A stretch of DNA of 64,000 nucleotides from Chionoecetes opilio (Eukaryota > Arthropoda > Malacostraca > Decapoda > Majidae): contig JACEEZ010022579.1 in assembly GCA_016584305.1 (NCBI GenBank), positions 1-64,000 of the forward strand, given 5' to 3'. The notes beneath the pieces were generated by a model. It made no database searches. It saw only the letters and a list, made by a program, of their open reading frames with translations, and had not been told where the DNA came from. Positions 1 to 11,051 of this stretch are shown here, piece after piece. Both the position numbers and the translations under genes were made by a program. How positions within the stretch are numbered: position 1 is the first letter of the stretch; each line of letters starts with the position of its first letter.

Positions 1-317
1 CTGTAAAGGCATGTGGGGGCGGGTGGGGCCCCTCCCTGCTCCTTCCCGTGAAGGCGCGCGTTGGGGGTGAGGCCCCCCCTCCCCCTTGCCTTGAAGGCCG
101 CGGGGGCGTTTGAGGCCCTACCCCCCCTTTTCCCTTGAAGGCACACGGGGTCGGGTGGGGCCCTCCCTGCCCGTGCTGTGAAGCCAACGCGGGGGCGGTG
201 AGGCCCTCCCGCCCATTTCCCTTTTAAAGGCACGGGGGGGGAGGATTAGCCCTGCTTGCCCCTGCCGGAAGGCACGCGGGGGGGGTGGGCCCCTCCTCCC
301 CCTTGCCGTAAAGGGCA
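1..317. repeat. 44-bp GC-rich minisatellite, array segment 1
   Basis: Degenerate copies of the 44-bp unit that dominates the window. Its core words are GTGAAGGCACGCGGG, then GTGAGGCCCTCCCTGCCCC, then a TTGCC or GTGCC link. This segment carries many homopolymer indels, so the period wobbles around 44 bp. It ends where a 5'-truncated LINE (copy A) begins. No gene is visible. Confidence 0.85.
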
Positions 318-1650
318 CCGACCCCACGTCGCGCACCAGGCCCACGGGGCATCCCCGGGGCCCATCTAAAAAAATCTCCCCCCCCGAATTTTCCTCAACC
401 AACATTTTCAACGCCTCACTCGCCACAGGCTTTTCCCAAAAGCCTTCAAAACACCACCACAATTCTCATCCCAAAACCCCGGAAAAAGCCTACCTCGCAA
501 AAATTTACCGTCCGATAGCCCCCTCGAATTCTAGGAAAGCCCTTTTTGAAAGACTAGTAGCACCCGACGGGAGGCGTGGAGAGTCGACGCCCCTCGAGAA
601 AAAAACCTTCCCCCCAAAACATTTTGGCTTCAGGAAGGACCTCCACCGACGACGCGCTAAACCCCATAGGGGCCTACCTAAAGGGAGCCCCAAAACCAAG
701 CTATTATAAAACAGTTCTAGTGAAAAAAAGGGACGTAAAACAAGCATTCGACGCCGGGGGCACAAGGACTCAAATAAAAAAATTTTGTAACGATTTTGAC
801 TCCTATTCACCAAAAGACTATTATGCAATTCCCGACAGACAAAACAGAGGGGCTCCGAACACAGACATATTTTCCGACCCTTTTACACACTACCCGGGGC
901 CCCCCGGGGCTCTACCCTTTTCCCCAAACTCTCTTTAAAAGTACACACATGACCTCCCTGCCCCGACACAACGAGAACTCTGACCATTCAATATGCAGAG
1001 ACGGACATATTAGCCCGCTCCAGACATTTAGACAACAACTGATCGCCCAATGGGAAATTCTGAAACCCGCTGTGGGAATAAAAGGGGGATTCACTCACAC
1101 CCTCAAAAAACCAAAGCCACTTATTTTAAAAAAAAAGGGAGATAAGCCGAGATAATATATTAACCCTTCCTCCAAAAACCCACACCAACCCCCGAAGTAG
1201 AAAATAAACAGTACTCGGCCTTGCATAGACAGAGATCTCAGATTCAAATCACACAAAAGCCAAATTGGGTATCGCGGCCAGAGTACAAAAGCAGCCGGGG
1301 CGGGTTCCGCTACAGCTGCACGCCACAAAATTGCATTTTTTTCAAAGCCCTTGTTCTCCCAAATTTAAACCTACTCCCTCCTCATCCTCTCTCTGGGCAC
1401 AAAAAAATCTTTGAAAAATACAGAGGATCCAGAAAAAAGTACTACGCTCCCCCTTTGGGAGAAAGTGGTACGACTTGGCCCTTTTCCCCCTTCACGGGAG
1501 CCCAAAACTCCTTCCCATCAACATCAACATACAACAGAGCAAAAAAAACGACTCACCAGTTCCAACAACACGACACAAGAACCTTCATCGACACTCTCCC
1601 GCGGTTATCGTTTCCCTGAACAAACTTACTAACCAAACCCCAACCCCCCG
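318..1650 (+). pseudogene. Decayed LINE reverse transcriptase/C-terminal pol remnant
   Basis: Translations in shifting plus-strand frames match copy D. A segment at 576-938 contains GRTSTDDALNPIGAYLKG and then DVKQAFD, which is RT motif A with its catalytic Asp present at about 733. Next comes a decayed thumb/C-terminal region (936-1630) matching the part of copy D that begins MYTHDLPDP. In the YADD region the DNA reads ATATGCAGAGACGG against ATATGCAGACGACG in copy D, so the box is broken. At about 930-945 the text runs straight from ACTCTCTTTAAAAGTACAC, the exact point where LINE E sits in copy D. The endonuclease domain is absent because of 5' truncation. The remnant is not functional. Confidence 0.85.
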
Positions 1651-3760
1651 TTCCACTCTAAACATAATCATTTACTTTTCCCCATAACCCGTTTTTCCAG
1701 AACCCTTTTTTTTTCCACCGTTTCCCACCGGGGAGGGCCAGGCTGGGCCAGACCTCCTTACACCCTCTCTGTGGTTTTGTTTAGAGATGTGCCAACCGTG
1801 GCAGCGCGAGTCGCGAAGCCCGGGGCCGAGACCACGCTCTGCCCAAACGGACCCTAAACCAGGTTACACACCCACGACCTATTTTTTCCTGTCCTCAAAA
1901 AACCCCACACTCTTCCAACAGGTTTCCTCAGGCGAGGCACGCGTCCGGCCCCGGCGTTTTTTTTTTTTTTTTTTTTTTTTTCCATTTTTGTCTTATAGCT
2001 TTGTTTTCATATTTTTTTTTTAAAATTTTTTTTTTTTTTTTGATAGGGCGGGTGTGCGTGCAACGCCTGCACCTCTTCCAACGGTTCGGGGGCCGGAGGG
2101 TTTTCCTCCAGGGGGGCCCAAAAAGACTGCGGGCCATGGGGGGGCCACGGTAAAGACCGGACCAGCGCAGCCGCCGAGGGCCCCGTCTTCCGCAGGGATC
2201 CCCCCCCAAAACCCACACCCCTTAACCATTGCCTCCCTCCGTGCGAGTTCACGGAAAGCCAAGAGAGGGGCGCAAGGCAACCAATTTTTAAAAGTTCGAG
2301 GACCGGACCCTTGCGTATCCCCGAGGGCCCTCCACACCCGCGGGGAGCAGACCTGGTTTCACCCCCACCAAGGGGGGAAAAGACTGGTTGTTTTTCGGAT
2401 GTCCGTGGGTTTGAAAAATTTTTGTCGGTCGGGGGGGAAGCAAATTCGGTGAAATTCTCTCGTTCCCCTTTTCCCCTACCTCACATCCCCGTGGTTCGGA
2501 CGAGGCCACAAAAATTTCCAATGCCCCCCTTCGCTCTACAAAGGTATCCTGCCCCCCCTTTAGCTGCTAAAAATTTTTACTCTTAAAATCCACTCCGTTC
2601 CACTTCCCCCCCCCCCCCCCCCCTCCTCATCTCACTGCATATCTCCCGTGGTTCGGCGACCCCACATTAAACCAATGCCCCATTGTATACGGAGGAATTT
2701 CCCCTTTTTTTACGCTCTGCAAAATTTTATCCCCCACAACCCACTCCTTTCCCGCTGCCTTCCCCTCTCTATCGGGGTTTGGGATCCCAAAAAAAAACTG
2801 TAGGCCCCCTCCGCTCTGGGATCCCCCCCTGTAAATCTCTGAAAAAATAAAACAAAAAAAAAAAAAAACTTTTAATCCAGCTTTTTCATAAATTTTTAAA
2901 ATTTCCCTTTCCTCTTTTTGTATATGTTGGAACGCGGGAGATGTAGTGGAGAAATGACGCCAGCCGCCGTGCAAAGAAAAAAACCCAAAACTGAGAAGGG
3001 TGGGCGGCGGGGGGGGGCGCGGATTTGCCGGGGTGTGTGGAGCACCATTCCGAGGCCATGTCCTCCCAAGCCCCCCCAGAGGGGTTTTCTGTTTGCTCGG
3101 CGAGAGGGAAAGCGTGTCGTTAGGTCAGATCGACGCAAACAAAAAACACAAACACATACGCACCGGGTAAACCCCCGGAGACTTTTCTTTACTAGCCTCC
3201 TTCTCTCCCCATCTATTCTTCCCCCTGTCCCCAATTCCCCACCCCTGCTTTCTCTTTTATTCTGTTTCCGCCGTGCGGGTCCCGAGGAGTCGGGGTGGCC
3301 GCGTACATGGCAAGACAAAAAAAAAAGCAAAACAAACCCAAAACAAGAAAATAAAAAACAAAAAACACAACAACAAAAAAAAGATAAGAAGAAAAAAGAA
3401 AGAAGAAAGAAAAAACGAAGAGAAGAGAAAAAAATCAAGCGTGAAGAAAGAAAAATCAAAAACCCAAAAACAAAACTGAAGAACTGGTGGGAGGGGGGGC
3501 GGGCGGGGGGGTTGTCCTGGGTGGTCCGGAGCACCATCTCGAGGCCCATGTCCTGCCAAGGCCCCGAGGTTTTTTTTGGCTCGGCGAGATGGGAAAGCTT
3601 TGTCGTAGGCGAGATCGATCAAAAAAAAAACACAAAACACATACAGCCCCTGGGTCAACCCCCGGAGACTTTTTCTTATAGCCTCCTTTCTTCCCCCATC
3701 TTTCTTTTCCCTGTCCCCACCCCCCTTCTCCTGCTTTCTTTTTTTTAATTCTGATTCTGA
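1651..3760 (+). other. LINE copy A 3' UTR with internal duplication
   Basis: Non-coding 3' region of copy A: T-rich tracts at 1955-2040, then GGTTCGG-headed repeats near 2495 and 2650, an A-rich tract, and the ATTCTG tail. Open frames here, including one of 276 codons at 2918-3748, are low-complexity by-products. The stretch ending in TTTTATTCTG near 3262 is followed by a second pass through the last part of the UTR, so about 300 bp are present twice. Confidence 0.75.
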
Positions 3761-5580
3761 CGCCGTGGAGGCAAGTGGGGGGGGGTGATGCCCTCCCTGC
3801 CCCGGCCCTTTTAAGGGCACGCGTTAGCTTGGTGGAGCCATCAATCCCCCTTGCCGTGAAGGCAGCGGGGCGTGTGAGTCCCTCCCCCCCCGTGCTTTGA
3901 AGGCAGCGGGGGGGGTTTGTGGCCCTCTCTCCCCCGTGCCTTGAAGGCACGCGGGGGTGGTTGGGGCCCCCTGCCCCGACCTTAAAGGGGGCACGCAGGG
4001 GGGGTGGTCCCACCCTGCCCCCCCGTAAAGGCACGGGGGATGGGTGGGGCTCCCCCGCCCCATCCCTGAAGGCACGCGGGGATGGTGATTTCCCCCTGCC
4101 CCGGCCTTAAAGGCACGCGGGGGGGTAAAACCCTCCCCCCCCCTTCCCGGAAAGGGCACACAGGGGGGGTGAGGCCATCCCCCCCCCGTGCTGTGCAGGC
4201 ACGCGAAGGCGGGTGAGGCCCTCCTCCCCGGCCGTGAGGGCACGCAGGGGTGGGTGAGGCCCCCTCCCCCCGTGCTTTTGAACCCACGGGGGGGGCGGGT
4301 GAGGCCCTCCCCGTCCGTGCTGTGAAGGAAAGCGAGGGGGGAGGCCCTCCCTCCCCCTACTGTCAAGGCACCCTGGGGGGTGAAGCCCTCCCAGCCCGTG
4401 CTGTGAAAGCACGCGGGGGTGGGTGACCCCTTCCCTGCCTCGGCTGGAAGGACGGGGGGCGATAGTCCCCCCCCCTTGCTTTGAAGGCCCCGCGGGGGTG
4501 GGTGGGGCCCTCCCGCCCGACTTTTAAAGGATGCGGGGGCGGTTGAGGAAATCTCCCCCCCTTCCCTTTGAAGGCCCGGGGGGTTGGGGGTGAGCCCATC
4601 CCTGCCCCGTGCGTAAAGGCATGCGGGGGCGGGTGAGTCCCCCCCCCCCCGTGCTGTGAAGGGACACGGGGGGGGTTTTGGGCCCTCCCTGCCCCTTGAA
4701 ATGCCGGCACGCGAGGGCGGGTGAGGCCTTCCCCTGCCCCTTCCCGTAAAGGGACGCGGGGGGCGGGTAAGGCCTCCCTCCCCCTTCCCGTGAGGGCAGG
4801 GGAGGGGGTGGGGCCCCTTTTGCCCCTTGCCGTAAAGGGATTTTGGGGAGGGGGGGGCATCCCTCCCCTTTCCCGGAAGGCACGCGGGAGGGTTGGGGCC
4901 CCTCCGCCCCATGCCTTAAGGCACACGGGGGGGTGAGGCCCCCCCTCCCCTTGCCTTGAAGGCACGCGGGGTTGGGTGATGCCCCCCCTTCCCGTGCGTG
5001 AGCGACTTTTGGGGGGGTGAGGCCCTCCCCCCCCTTCCCTTTGAAGGGCCCCGAGGGGGGGGGTAGGCCCTCCCCCCCCGTGCTGTGAAGATACGCGGGG
5101 GCGGTGGGGCCCTCCCTTCCCACGCCGTGAAGGACGGCGGTGGGTGAGGCCCTCCTTGCCCCTTGCTGTGAAGGCACGGGGGGATGGGTGAGGCCCCCCC
5201 TCCCCCTTGCCGTGAAGGCACGGGGGGGGGTGGGGCCCCTATGCCCCCTTCCGTGAAGTTACGCGGAGGCGGGTGAGGCCCCCTACCCGTCCCATGAAGG
5301 ACGCGGGAGCGAGTGCGGCCCTCCCGCCCTTGCCAAAGGCACGCGGGGGTGGGTGGGGCCCCCTCCCTGCCCCCTGCGTGAAGCATTAGGGGTGGGTGGG
5401 CCCCTCCCTGCCCCTGCCGGAAGGCACGCGGGGTAGGTGAACCCCTCCCTCCCCCGGCCTGAAGTCACCGGGGGGGGGTGGGGCCCCTCCCTGCCCGTGC
5501 TGAAGGCACGGGGGGGGGGGCCCTACTTCACCGTGCTAAAGGGGCGAGCGGGGTGGTGAGGCCCTCATTCCCCCGTGGGG
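3761..5580. repeat. 44-bp minisatellite, array segment 2
   Basis: Continuous degenerate 44-bp units with the same orientation and core words as elsewhere. Homopolymer runs are often miscounted, for example long G or C runs. The minus strand is open over long stretches in all three frames, giving overlapping Pro/Gly/Arg-rich ORFs of 100-362 codons. These follow from the unit having no stop codon on that strand and are not genes. Confidence 0.9.
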
Positions 5581-5878
5581 TGGGGAGGGTTTGGGTGGCG
5601 CGGCTTGGTCGCGGTGTTGTCCCCAGCGTGAGGGGTTAGCCTGGTGGAGGGTCAAGGAGGATTTGTTTTTGATTTAAATAAGGTATCCCCCTAATTTTAG
5701 GTTTAAGGGGTCCTTCTTCTTAACCCCAAACCCTGCACTTCTTAACTCCAACTGTCGTAATTTTGGAGTTTGCATGTAACAAAAGGGCTTTGAAGGGTAG
5801 AGCAAAAGGGAAAGTAAAGGGGGACCCCTTAGGGGTTCCCAAATTTTCCAAAACCCCAATTATGGATGAGGCGGGGTT
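5581..5878 (+). repeat. Minisatellite spacer S1 (~280-bp dispersed unit)
   Basis: First of nine copies of a conserved AT-richer block set into the minisatellite. Landmarks in order: a GTTGTCCCCAGCGTG hairpin relic, GATTTAAATAAGGTATCCCCC, CTTAACCCCAAACCCTGCAC, CTTAACTCCAACTG, a TGCATGTAAC word, and CCTTAGGGGTTCCC. The copy is noisy. Function unknown. Confidence 0.75.
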
Positions 5879-7032
5879 GGGGCCTTCTGCCCCTTGCCGG
5901 AAGGACGCGGAGCGGGTGAGACCCCCCCCCCCCGTGCCGTGAAGGCACGGGGGGGTGTGTGAGGCCCTCTCTCCCCCTTGCCGTAAATACACGCGGGGGG
6001 GGTGAGGCCCTCCATGCCCCTGCCGTGAAGCACGGGGGGGTTTGGGGAAAAGCCCTCCCGCCCTTCCCGTGAACCCAACGGAGGGGGGTGAGGTCTCTTG
6101 CCTTTGCCTTGAAAGCACGCGAGGGGGGTGGGCCCCCCTTCCCCCGTGCCGTGAAGGCACGCGGGGGGGGGGTGAGCCCCCCTCCCCCGTGCCTAAAGGG
6201 CACGGGGGGGTGGGTGGGGGCCCTCCCTCCCCGTGTTTTGAAGGCACGGGGGGGGCGGGTTTTTAGCCCCCCCGCCCCGTCCCTTTGCAGGCCGCGGGGG
6301 GGGGGGGGCCCCCTCCTCCCCCTTTGCCTGAAGGCACGCGGGGGTGGGTGAGGCCACCGCCCGTGTGTGAGGATAGGGGGGGCGGATGAGGCCCTCCCTG
6401 CCCCTGGGGTTTGAAGGAGCGGGTTGGGTGAGGCCCTCTTGCCCCGTGCCGTAAAGGCACGCGGGGATGGGTGGGGGCCCTCCATGTTTTTCCCGTGAAG
6501 GACGCGGGGGGGATGGGGCCCCCCCTGCCCCTTCCCGTGAAGGCCCCCCGGGGGCGGGGAGGCCCCCCGGGCCCCTTGATGGGAAAGCACGCGGGGTGGG
6601 TGAGGCACCCCCCTGCCATTGCCGTGAAAGCACGCCGCGGGGGTGAGGCCCCCCCTGCCCCTTCCCGTAAAGGTAGCAGACCCGTGTGAGGCCCCCCCGG
6701 CCCGTGCCATGAAGCAGCGGGGGCGAGTGGGCTTCCCTCCCCCTTGCCTAAAGGGTAGCGGAGGTGCGTGAGGCCCCCCCCCCCTTGCTGTGAAGGTATG
6801 GGGTGGGGGGGCCCCGCTGCCCTTCCCGGAAAGGGGACGGGAGGGGGTGACCCCCTCCCTGCACCGGCCGTGAAGGCACGCGGGGAGGGGTGGGGCCCCT
6901 CCCTGCCCCTTGCGTGAATACACGCGGGGACGGGTAGGCCCTCCCTCCCCCTTGCCGTGAAGTCAGCGGGGGGGTGAAGCCCCCTTTCCCCCTTGCCGGA
7001 AGACAAACGGAGCGGGGAGGCTTCCCTCCCTC
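5879..7032. repeat. 44-bp minisatellite, array segment 3
   Basis: Degenerate 44-bp units, strongly affected by homopolymer indels. It ends at an inserted CR1-like LINE fragment. Confidence 0.88.
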
Positions 7033-7783
7033 CTTTTTTGTAAATGTAGCTTTAGAATGTGGAGAAAAAACCGGGAAAGATACACCATAAGCAATGTATC
7101 GCTAAAAAGATCGGGTGAAAAAGATTTGGGAGTGAGGGGAGCCCAGCCCTCCGCCCTGGAAACAATGTATTGAGGCCAGAAATAGAGCTTAATAGTGTAT
7201 TAGGATTTATACCGAAGTGTTAAAAGTAGAAGTGCGGAAAATTATTCTAAAGCTTTATCTGGCCAGTAGGCCTCACCAGACTTGCAGTCAGTTTTGGGGC
7301 TCCCTATTACAGGAGGATATAGTGTTGTTAGAAAAAGTGCAAGAAGGAGAAAAAGATATAGGGATGCGTAACTTTAGTTTTGGAGGGGATGAAGTAAAAA
7401 TACCTCACTCGAGAGACGCAGAGTAAGGGGCGATCTGATAGAAGTTTTTTAAAGGGGTAAAGGGATTAAAAGAGGAGAGGTAGGAAAAAAATTCTTTCGG
7501 CTTTTTTAAACCCGGGTAGAACAAGAAGTAACGATTCAAACTGGAAAAGCGTAGATATAGAAAGGAAAAAAGGGAAAAAAAGGTTCCAAATAGGGGGGTG
7601 AATGAAGGAATGGTCTCAGTAGAAGGAGTTAGTGCAGAGCATTTGGGAGCTTTAAAAGGGAAACTGGAAGGGTTTATGGATGGGGATGAAAGGTGGGTTA
7701 GGTGTGTTAGGGGGACAGGAACTACCACGGTAGGGTTCGCGGCCTCTTTTAGCTTCCTTTTTTTTATGTTTTTATGTTCTTGA
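7033..7783 (+). mobile_element. CR1/L2-like LINE fragment: pol C-terminus and 3' UTR
   Basis: A 750-bp non-minisatellite island. The frame at 7217-7426 reads SRPHQTCSQFWGSLLQED then IVLLEKVQ, which resembles the conserved RPHLEY..QFW..Y..DI.LLEKVQ segment downstream of RT in CR1/L2-type LINEs. After a stop, the DNA around 7430-7460 still encodes GDLIEVFK-like text in another frame. The ORF at 7598-7783 resembles the closing FK.KLD.FM..D.RW segment of the same family. The end, with GGACAGGAACTACCACGG and a TTTTATGTTTTTATGTTCTT tail at about 7763-7782, looks like the ATGTTCTT-type LINE tail of arthropods. Several frameshifts; certainly inactive. Family assignment is from remembered motifs. Confidence 0.72.
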
Positions 7784-8837
7784 AAACACGCGAGGATGGG
7801 TGAGGCCCTCCTTTCCCCCGGGCGTGAAGGGCCGCGGGGGTGGGGGGAGGCCCCCCCCTGCCCCTTGCCGTGAAGGCACGCGGGGGTGGGTGAGGCCCCC
7901 CCCGCCCCTTGCCGTAATACGCGTTGACGGATATACCCTCCCTGCCCCGTGCCGTGAAGTCACGCGGGGGGGGTGAAGCCCCCCCTATCCCCCTTTCCGT
8001 GAAAACACACGGGAGCGAGTGAGGCTCTCCCCTATCTTTGCCTTGAAAGCACGCGGGGGGTGGGTGAGGCCCTCCCTTTCCCCGTGCCGTGAAGGCACGC
8101 AGGGGTGGGGGGGGCCCTCCCCGCCCCTTTCCCTGAAAAGGGACGCGGGGGGGGGGTGGGCCCTCCTGCCCCCGGGCCTTTAAGGCACGCGGGGGGGGTG
8201 TGGCCCTCCCCGCCTCGTGCCTTGATGGCCGCGGTGGAGTGTGAGGCCCTCCCTGCCTTTCCGAAAGGGAGCGGGGGTTGACGAGGCTTCCCCGCCCCGT
8301 GCTGGAAGATAGCGGGGGCGGATGGGCCCCCTTTTTCCCTTTCCGTGAAGGCACGCGCGGGTGGGGGAGGCCCCCCTTGCCCCTTTCGTGAAGGCACGCG
8401 GGGTGGAGTGAGGCCCTTCCGACCCTTGCGGGGAAAGGCACGCCGGGGGGGTGAGGCCCTCCCCGCCCTTGCCGTGAAGGTACGCGGAGTCGGGTAAGGC
8501 CCCCCCTGCCCCCCGGGATGAACGCACGCGAAGCGAGGCTGCCCTCCCGCCCCCCGCTGTGAAGGAGTGGGGGCGGGTGAGGCCCTCCCGCCCCCTTTCC
8601 GTGAAAGGGACCGGGGGGGGGGGGTGAAAGGCCTCCCGCCACATGCCGGGGAAGGGGCGCGGAGGCAGGTGAGGCCCGCTCCCCGGCCGTGAAGGTACGC
8701 GGGGGTGGGGGAGGCCCTCCCGCCCCGTGCCGTGAAGGCACGCGGGGGGGTGAGGCCCCCCCCCTTTACCCGTGCCGGGAAGGCACGCGGGCTGTTTAGG
8801 CCCTATTCACCCGTGCCGTGAAGGCTGGTGAGGGCCT
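7784..8837. repeat. 44-bp minisatellite, array segment 4
   Basis: 44-bp units resume directly after the LINE tail. Long minus-strand open frames (up to 325 codons over 7764-8741) are by-products of the stop-free minus strand. Confidence 0.9.
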
Positions 8838-9109
8838 GGGCATTGCGCGGGGTTGGGGCGCTGCCTGTTGTCTCCCGCTGCAGGGGGTGGCCTGGAGGAC
8901 GGGCAAAAGAGGATTCTGATTTTATCTAATAAGATACCCCGAAAGTTAGGTTAGGGTTTATTTTTCTTAACCAACCTGCACTTCTTAACTCAACCTGTAC
9001 GTATATTGTGTGTTGATGTAACAAGGCCGTGATGGGTAGAGAAGAAGGGGTAAAGAACCCTTTTGGGTTTCCCAAACTCTCAAATCCAACCTATTTGGTT
9101 GAGGCGAGG
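8838..9109 (+). repeat. Minisatellite spacer S2
   Basis: Second spacer copy. Preceded by the variant unit word GGCTGGTGAGGGCCT and followed by TTGAGGCGAGGGAGGCCC. Contains GATTTTATCTAATAAGATACCCC, the CTTCTTAACTCAACCTG word, and TTGATGTAACAAGG. Same order of landmarks as S6-S8. Confidence 0.78.
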
Positions 9110-10769
9110 GAGGCCCGTTGCCCCTTTCCTGAAGGAGCGGGCGGGTGAGACCCTCCCCGCACCGTGCCGAGAAGGCACGTGTGGGGGTTGGGGCCCCCCC
9201 GCCCTTCCGGAATACACCGGGGGTTGGGGGAGGCCCCCCCCCCCCGTGGGAAATCAGCGGGGGTGGTTGAACCCTCCCTGCCCCCTTTCTTTTAAGACAC
9301 ACGGAGGCGGGCAGGCTCTCCCCGCCTCTTGCCTTTAAAGCACGGGATGGGGGGGTGGAACCACCCTTGCCCGTGCCGTGAAGGCACGCAGGGGGGGGTG
9401 AGGCCCTCCCTGCCCTTCCGTAAGTCACGCGGGGTAGGGTGAGGCCCTCCCGCCCCGGTCCCGAAGGGACGCGGGGGCGGTTTGGCCCCCCCTGCCCGTG
9501 CCCGCAGGCAGCGGGGGAGGGTGATGCCCCCCTGCCCCCTTTCCCTGAAGGCACGCGGGGGTGGGTGAGGCCATCCCTGCCCCCTGCGTGACGAAGAGGG
9601 GGCGGGGGAGGCCCCCCGCCCCTTGCCGTGACGGCATGGGGGGTGGGTGAGGCCCCCCTTGTCCGGGCCGTGAAGGCACGGGGTAGGGGGGAGGCCTCCA
9701 TGCTTCTTTCCGGAAGGCACGGGGGGGTGGGGAGGCCTCCCCGCCCCTTTCCGTGAAGGCCACCCGGGGGGCGGGTGGGTCCTCCCGGCCCCTGTGTGAA
9801 GGCACGCGGGGGGGTGAGGGTCCCTGCCCCTTTTCCGGAAGGGACCCGGGGGGTTGATGAGGCCCTCCCGCCCCCTTTCCCTGAAGGTCGCGAGGCGGGT
9901 GGGCCCCCCGCCCCGTGCCCTGAAGGGACGCGGGGGCGTGCGGCCCTCCCTACCCCTGCGGAAGGCACGCGGAGGGGGTGAGGGCCCCCCCCTGCCCCTT
10001 TCTGGAAGGGATGTGGGGGCGGGTAAGGCCTCCCTGCCCCCTTGCCCTGAAGGCACGGGGGGCGGGTGAGCCCTCCCTGCCCCCTTTCCTTAAGGCATGC
10101 GGGGGTGGGGAGGCCCTCCCTCCCCGGTCGTAAAAATACCGGGTGCGGTTTAGGCCCCCCCCCACGTGCTGTGAAAGGGACGCAGGGGGGGCCGAGGCCC
10201 ACTGCCCCTGCTTGAGGCATGCCGCGGCGGGTGTGGCCCCTCCCCGGCCCCTGGCGGAAACACGAGGGGGGGGGGTGAGCCCTCCATGCCCCCGCCTTAA
10301 AGGGACGCGGGGGGGTAGGCCCCCCCTGCCCCTTTGCGGGAAGGGACGGGGGGTTGGTAGAGGCCCCCTGTTTATGCCGTGAAGGCACGCGGTGGTTGTG
10401 AGGGCCCCCCCTGCCCCGTGCGTGAAGGCACGCGGGGGTGGGGGAAGCCCTCCCGCCCCCTTTCCGTGAAGGCAGCGTGGGGCGGGTGAGGCCCTCTCTG
10501 CCCGTGCCGCGAAGGATGCGGGGGTGGGGAGGCCCCCTTTTGCCCCGTGCCGTGAAGGCACGGGGTGTGGGGGGGCCCTCCCCCCCCCATGCGAGAAGGC
10601 ACGGGGGGCGGGGGAGGCCTCTCGCCCCCTGCGTGAAAGGGAGCTGAGGTGGGGGGGCCCCCCCGCCCCTGCCGTGAAGGCCGCGTGGCTTTGGGGGGCC
10701 CCCCTTCACCCCTGCCCTGAAGGACGAGGGGTGGGGAGGCCCCCTTCACCCCTGCCTGAAGACTGGGGA
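9110..10769. repeat. 44-bp minisatellite, array segment 5
   Basis: Degenerate 44-bp units with many indels. The 574-codon open frame on the minus strand (8985-10709) runs through both this array and spacer S2, which itself argues that it is not a gene. Confidence 0.9.
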
Positions 10770-11051
10770 GGGCCCGGGGAAGCATGGCTTTTGGTCGCTG
10801 GCGGTTTATTTCCCGCGTGCATGGGGGGGCCTGGAGGACGGGAAGGAGGATTTTGATTTTATCTTTAAAAATATACCCCCAAGTTAGGTTTTTGGGCCAT
10901 TTTTTCTTAACTCCAACCCGAAATTCTTAAATCAAAACCCGTACTATATTGTGGTTTGCATGTAACGAAGGCTTTATGGGTACAGCAGAATGAGTAAAGA
11001 CACCTTAATGGGTTCCAATCCCTCACTCTAACCTATTGGTCGAATGCGAGG
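10770..11051 (+). repeat. Minisatellite spacer S3
   Basis: Third spacer copy: GGTCGCTGGCGG...CCCGCGTGCATGG hairpin relic, GATTTTATCTTTAAAAATATACCCCC, GTTTGCATGTAACGAAGG, GGGTACAGCAGAATGAGTAAAG and CACCTTAATGGGTTCCAATCCC. Confidence 0.8.

Larger units (their letters stand above)
318..3760 (+). mobile_element. Non-LTR retrotransposon (LINE), copy A, 5'-truncated and decayed
   Basis: This copy aligns along its length with copy D (34481-40026) but lacks the second LINE inserted there, so it shows the uninterrupted structure. It starts inside the reverse transcriptase region, just after the minisatellite word GCCGTAAAGG. It then carries decayed pol (318-1650) and a long 3' UTR, and ends in the family tail ATTCTGATTCTGA at 3749-3760. 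The minisatellite resumes at once as CGCCGTGGAGGC. Homopolymer and indel damage is heavy. The 3' UTR contains an internal duplication: stretches near 2985-3262 and 3480-3750 both match the last ~300 bp of copy D. Confidence 0.88.

Noticed and set aside
2918..3748. 276-codon plus-strand frame
   Set aside because: Lies wholly in the non-coding 3' UTR of LINE copy A; Lys-rich stretch is an A/G-rich tract, and equivalent positions in copies B-D are not open in the same way.
5581..5878. Spacer as an rRNA or tRNA gene
   Set aside because: No rRNA core words and no cloverleaf; the A/B-box-like words are too close together and imperfect. Kept only as an observation.
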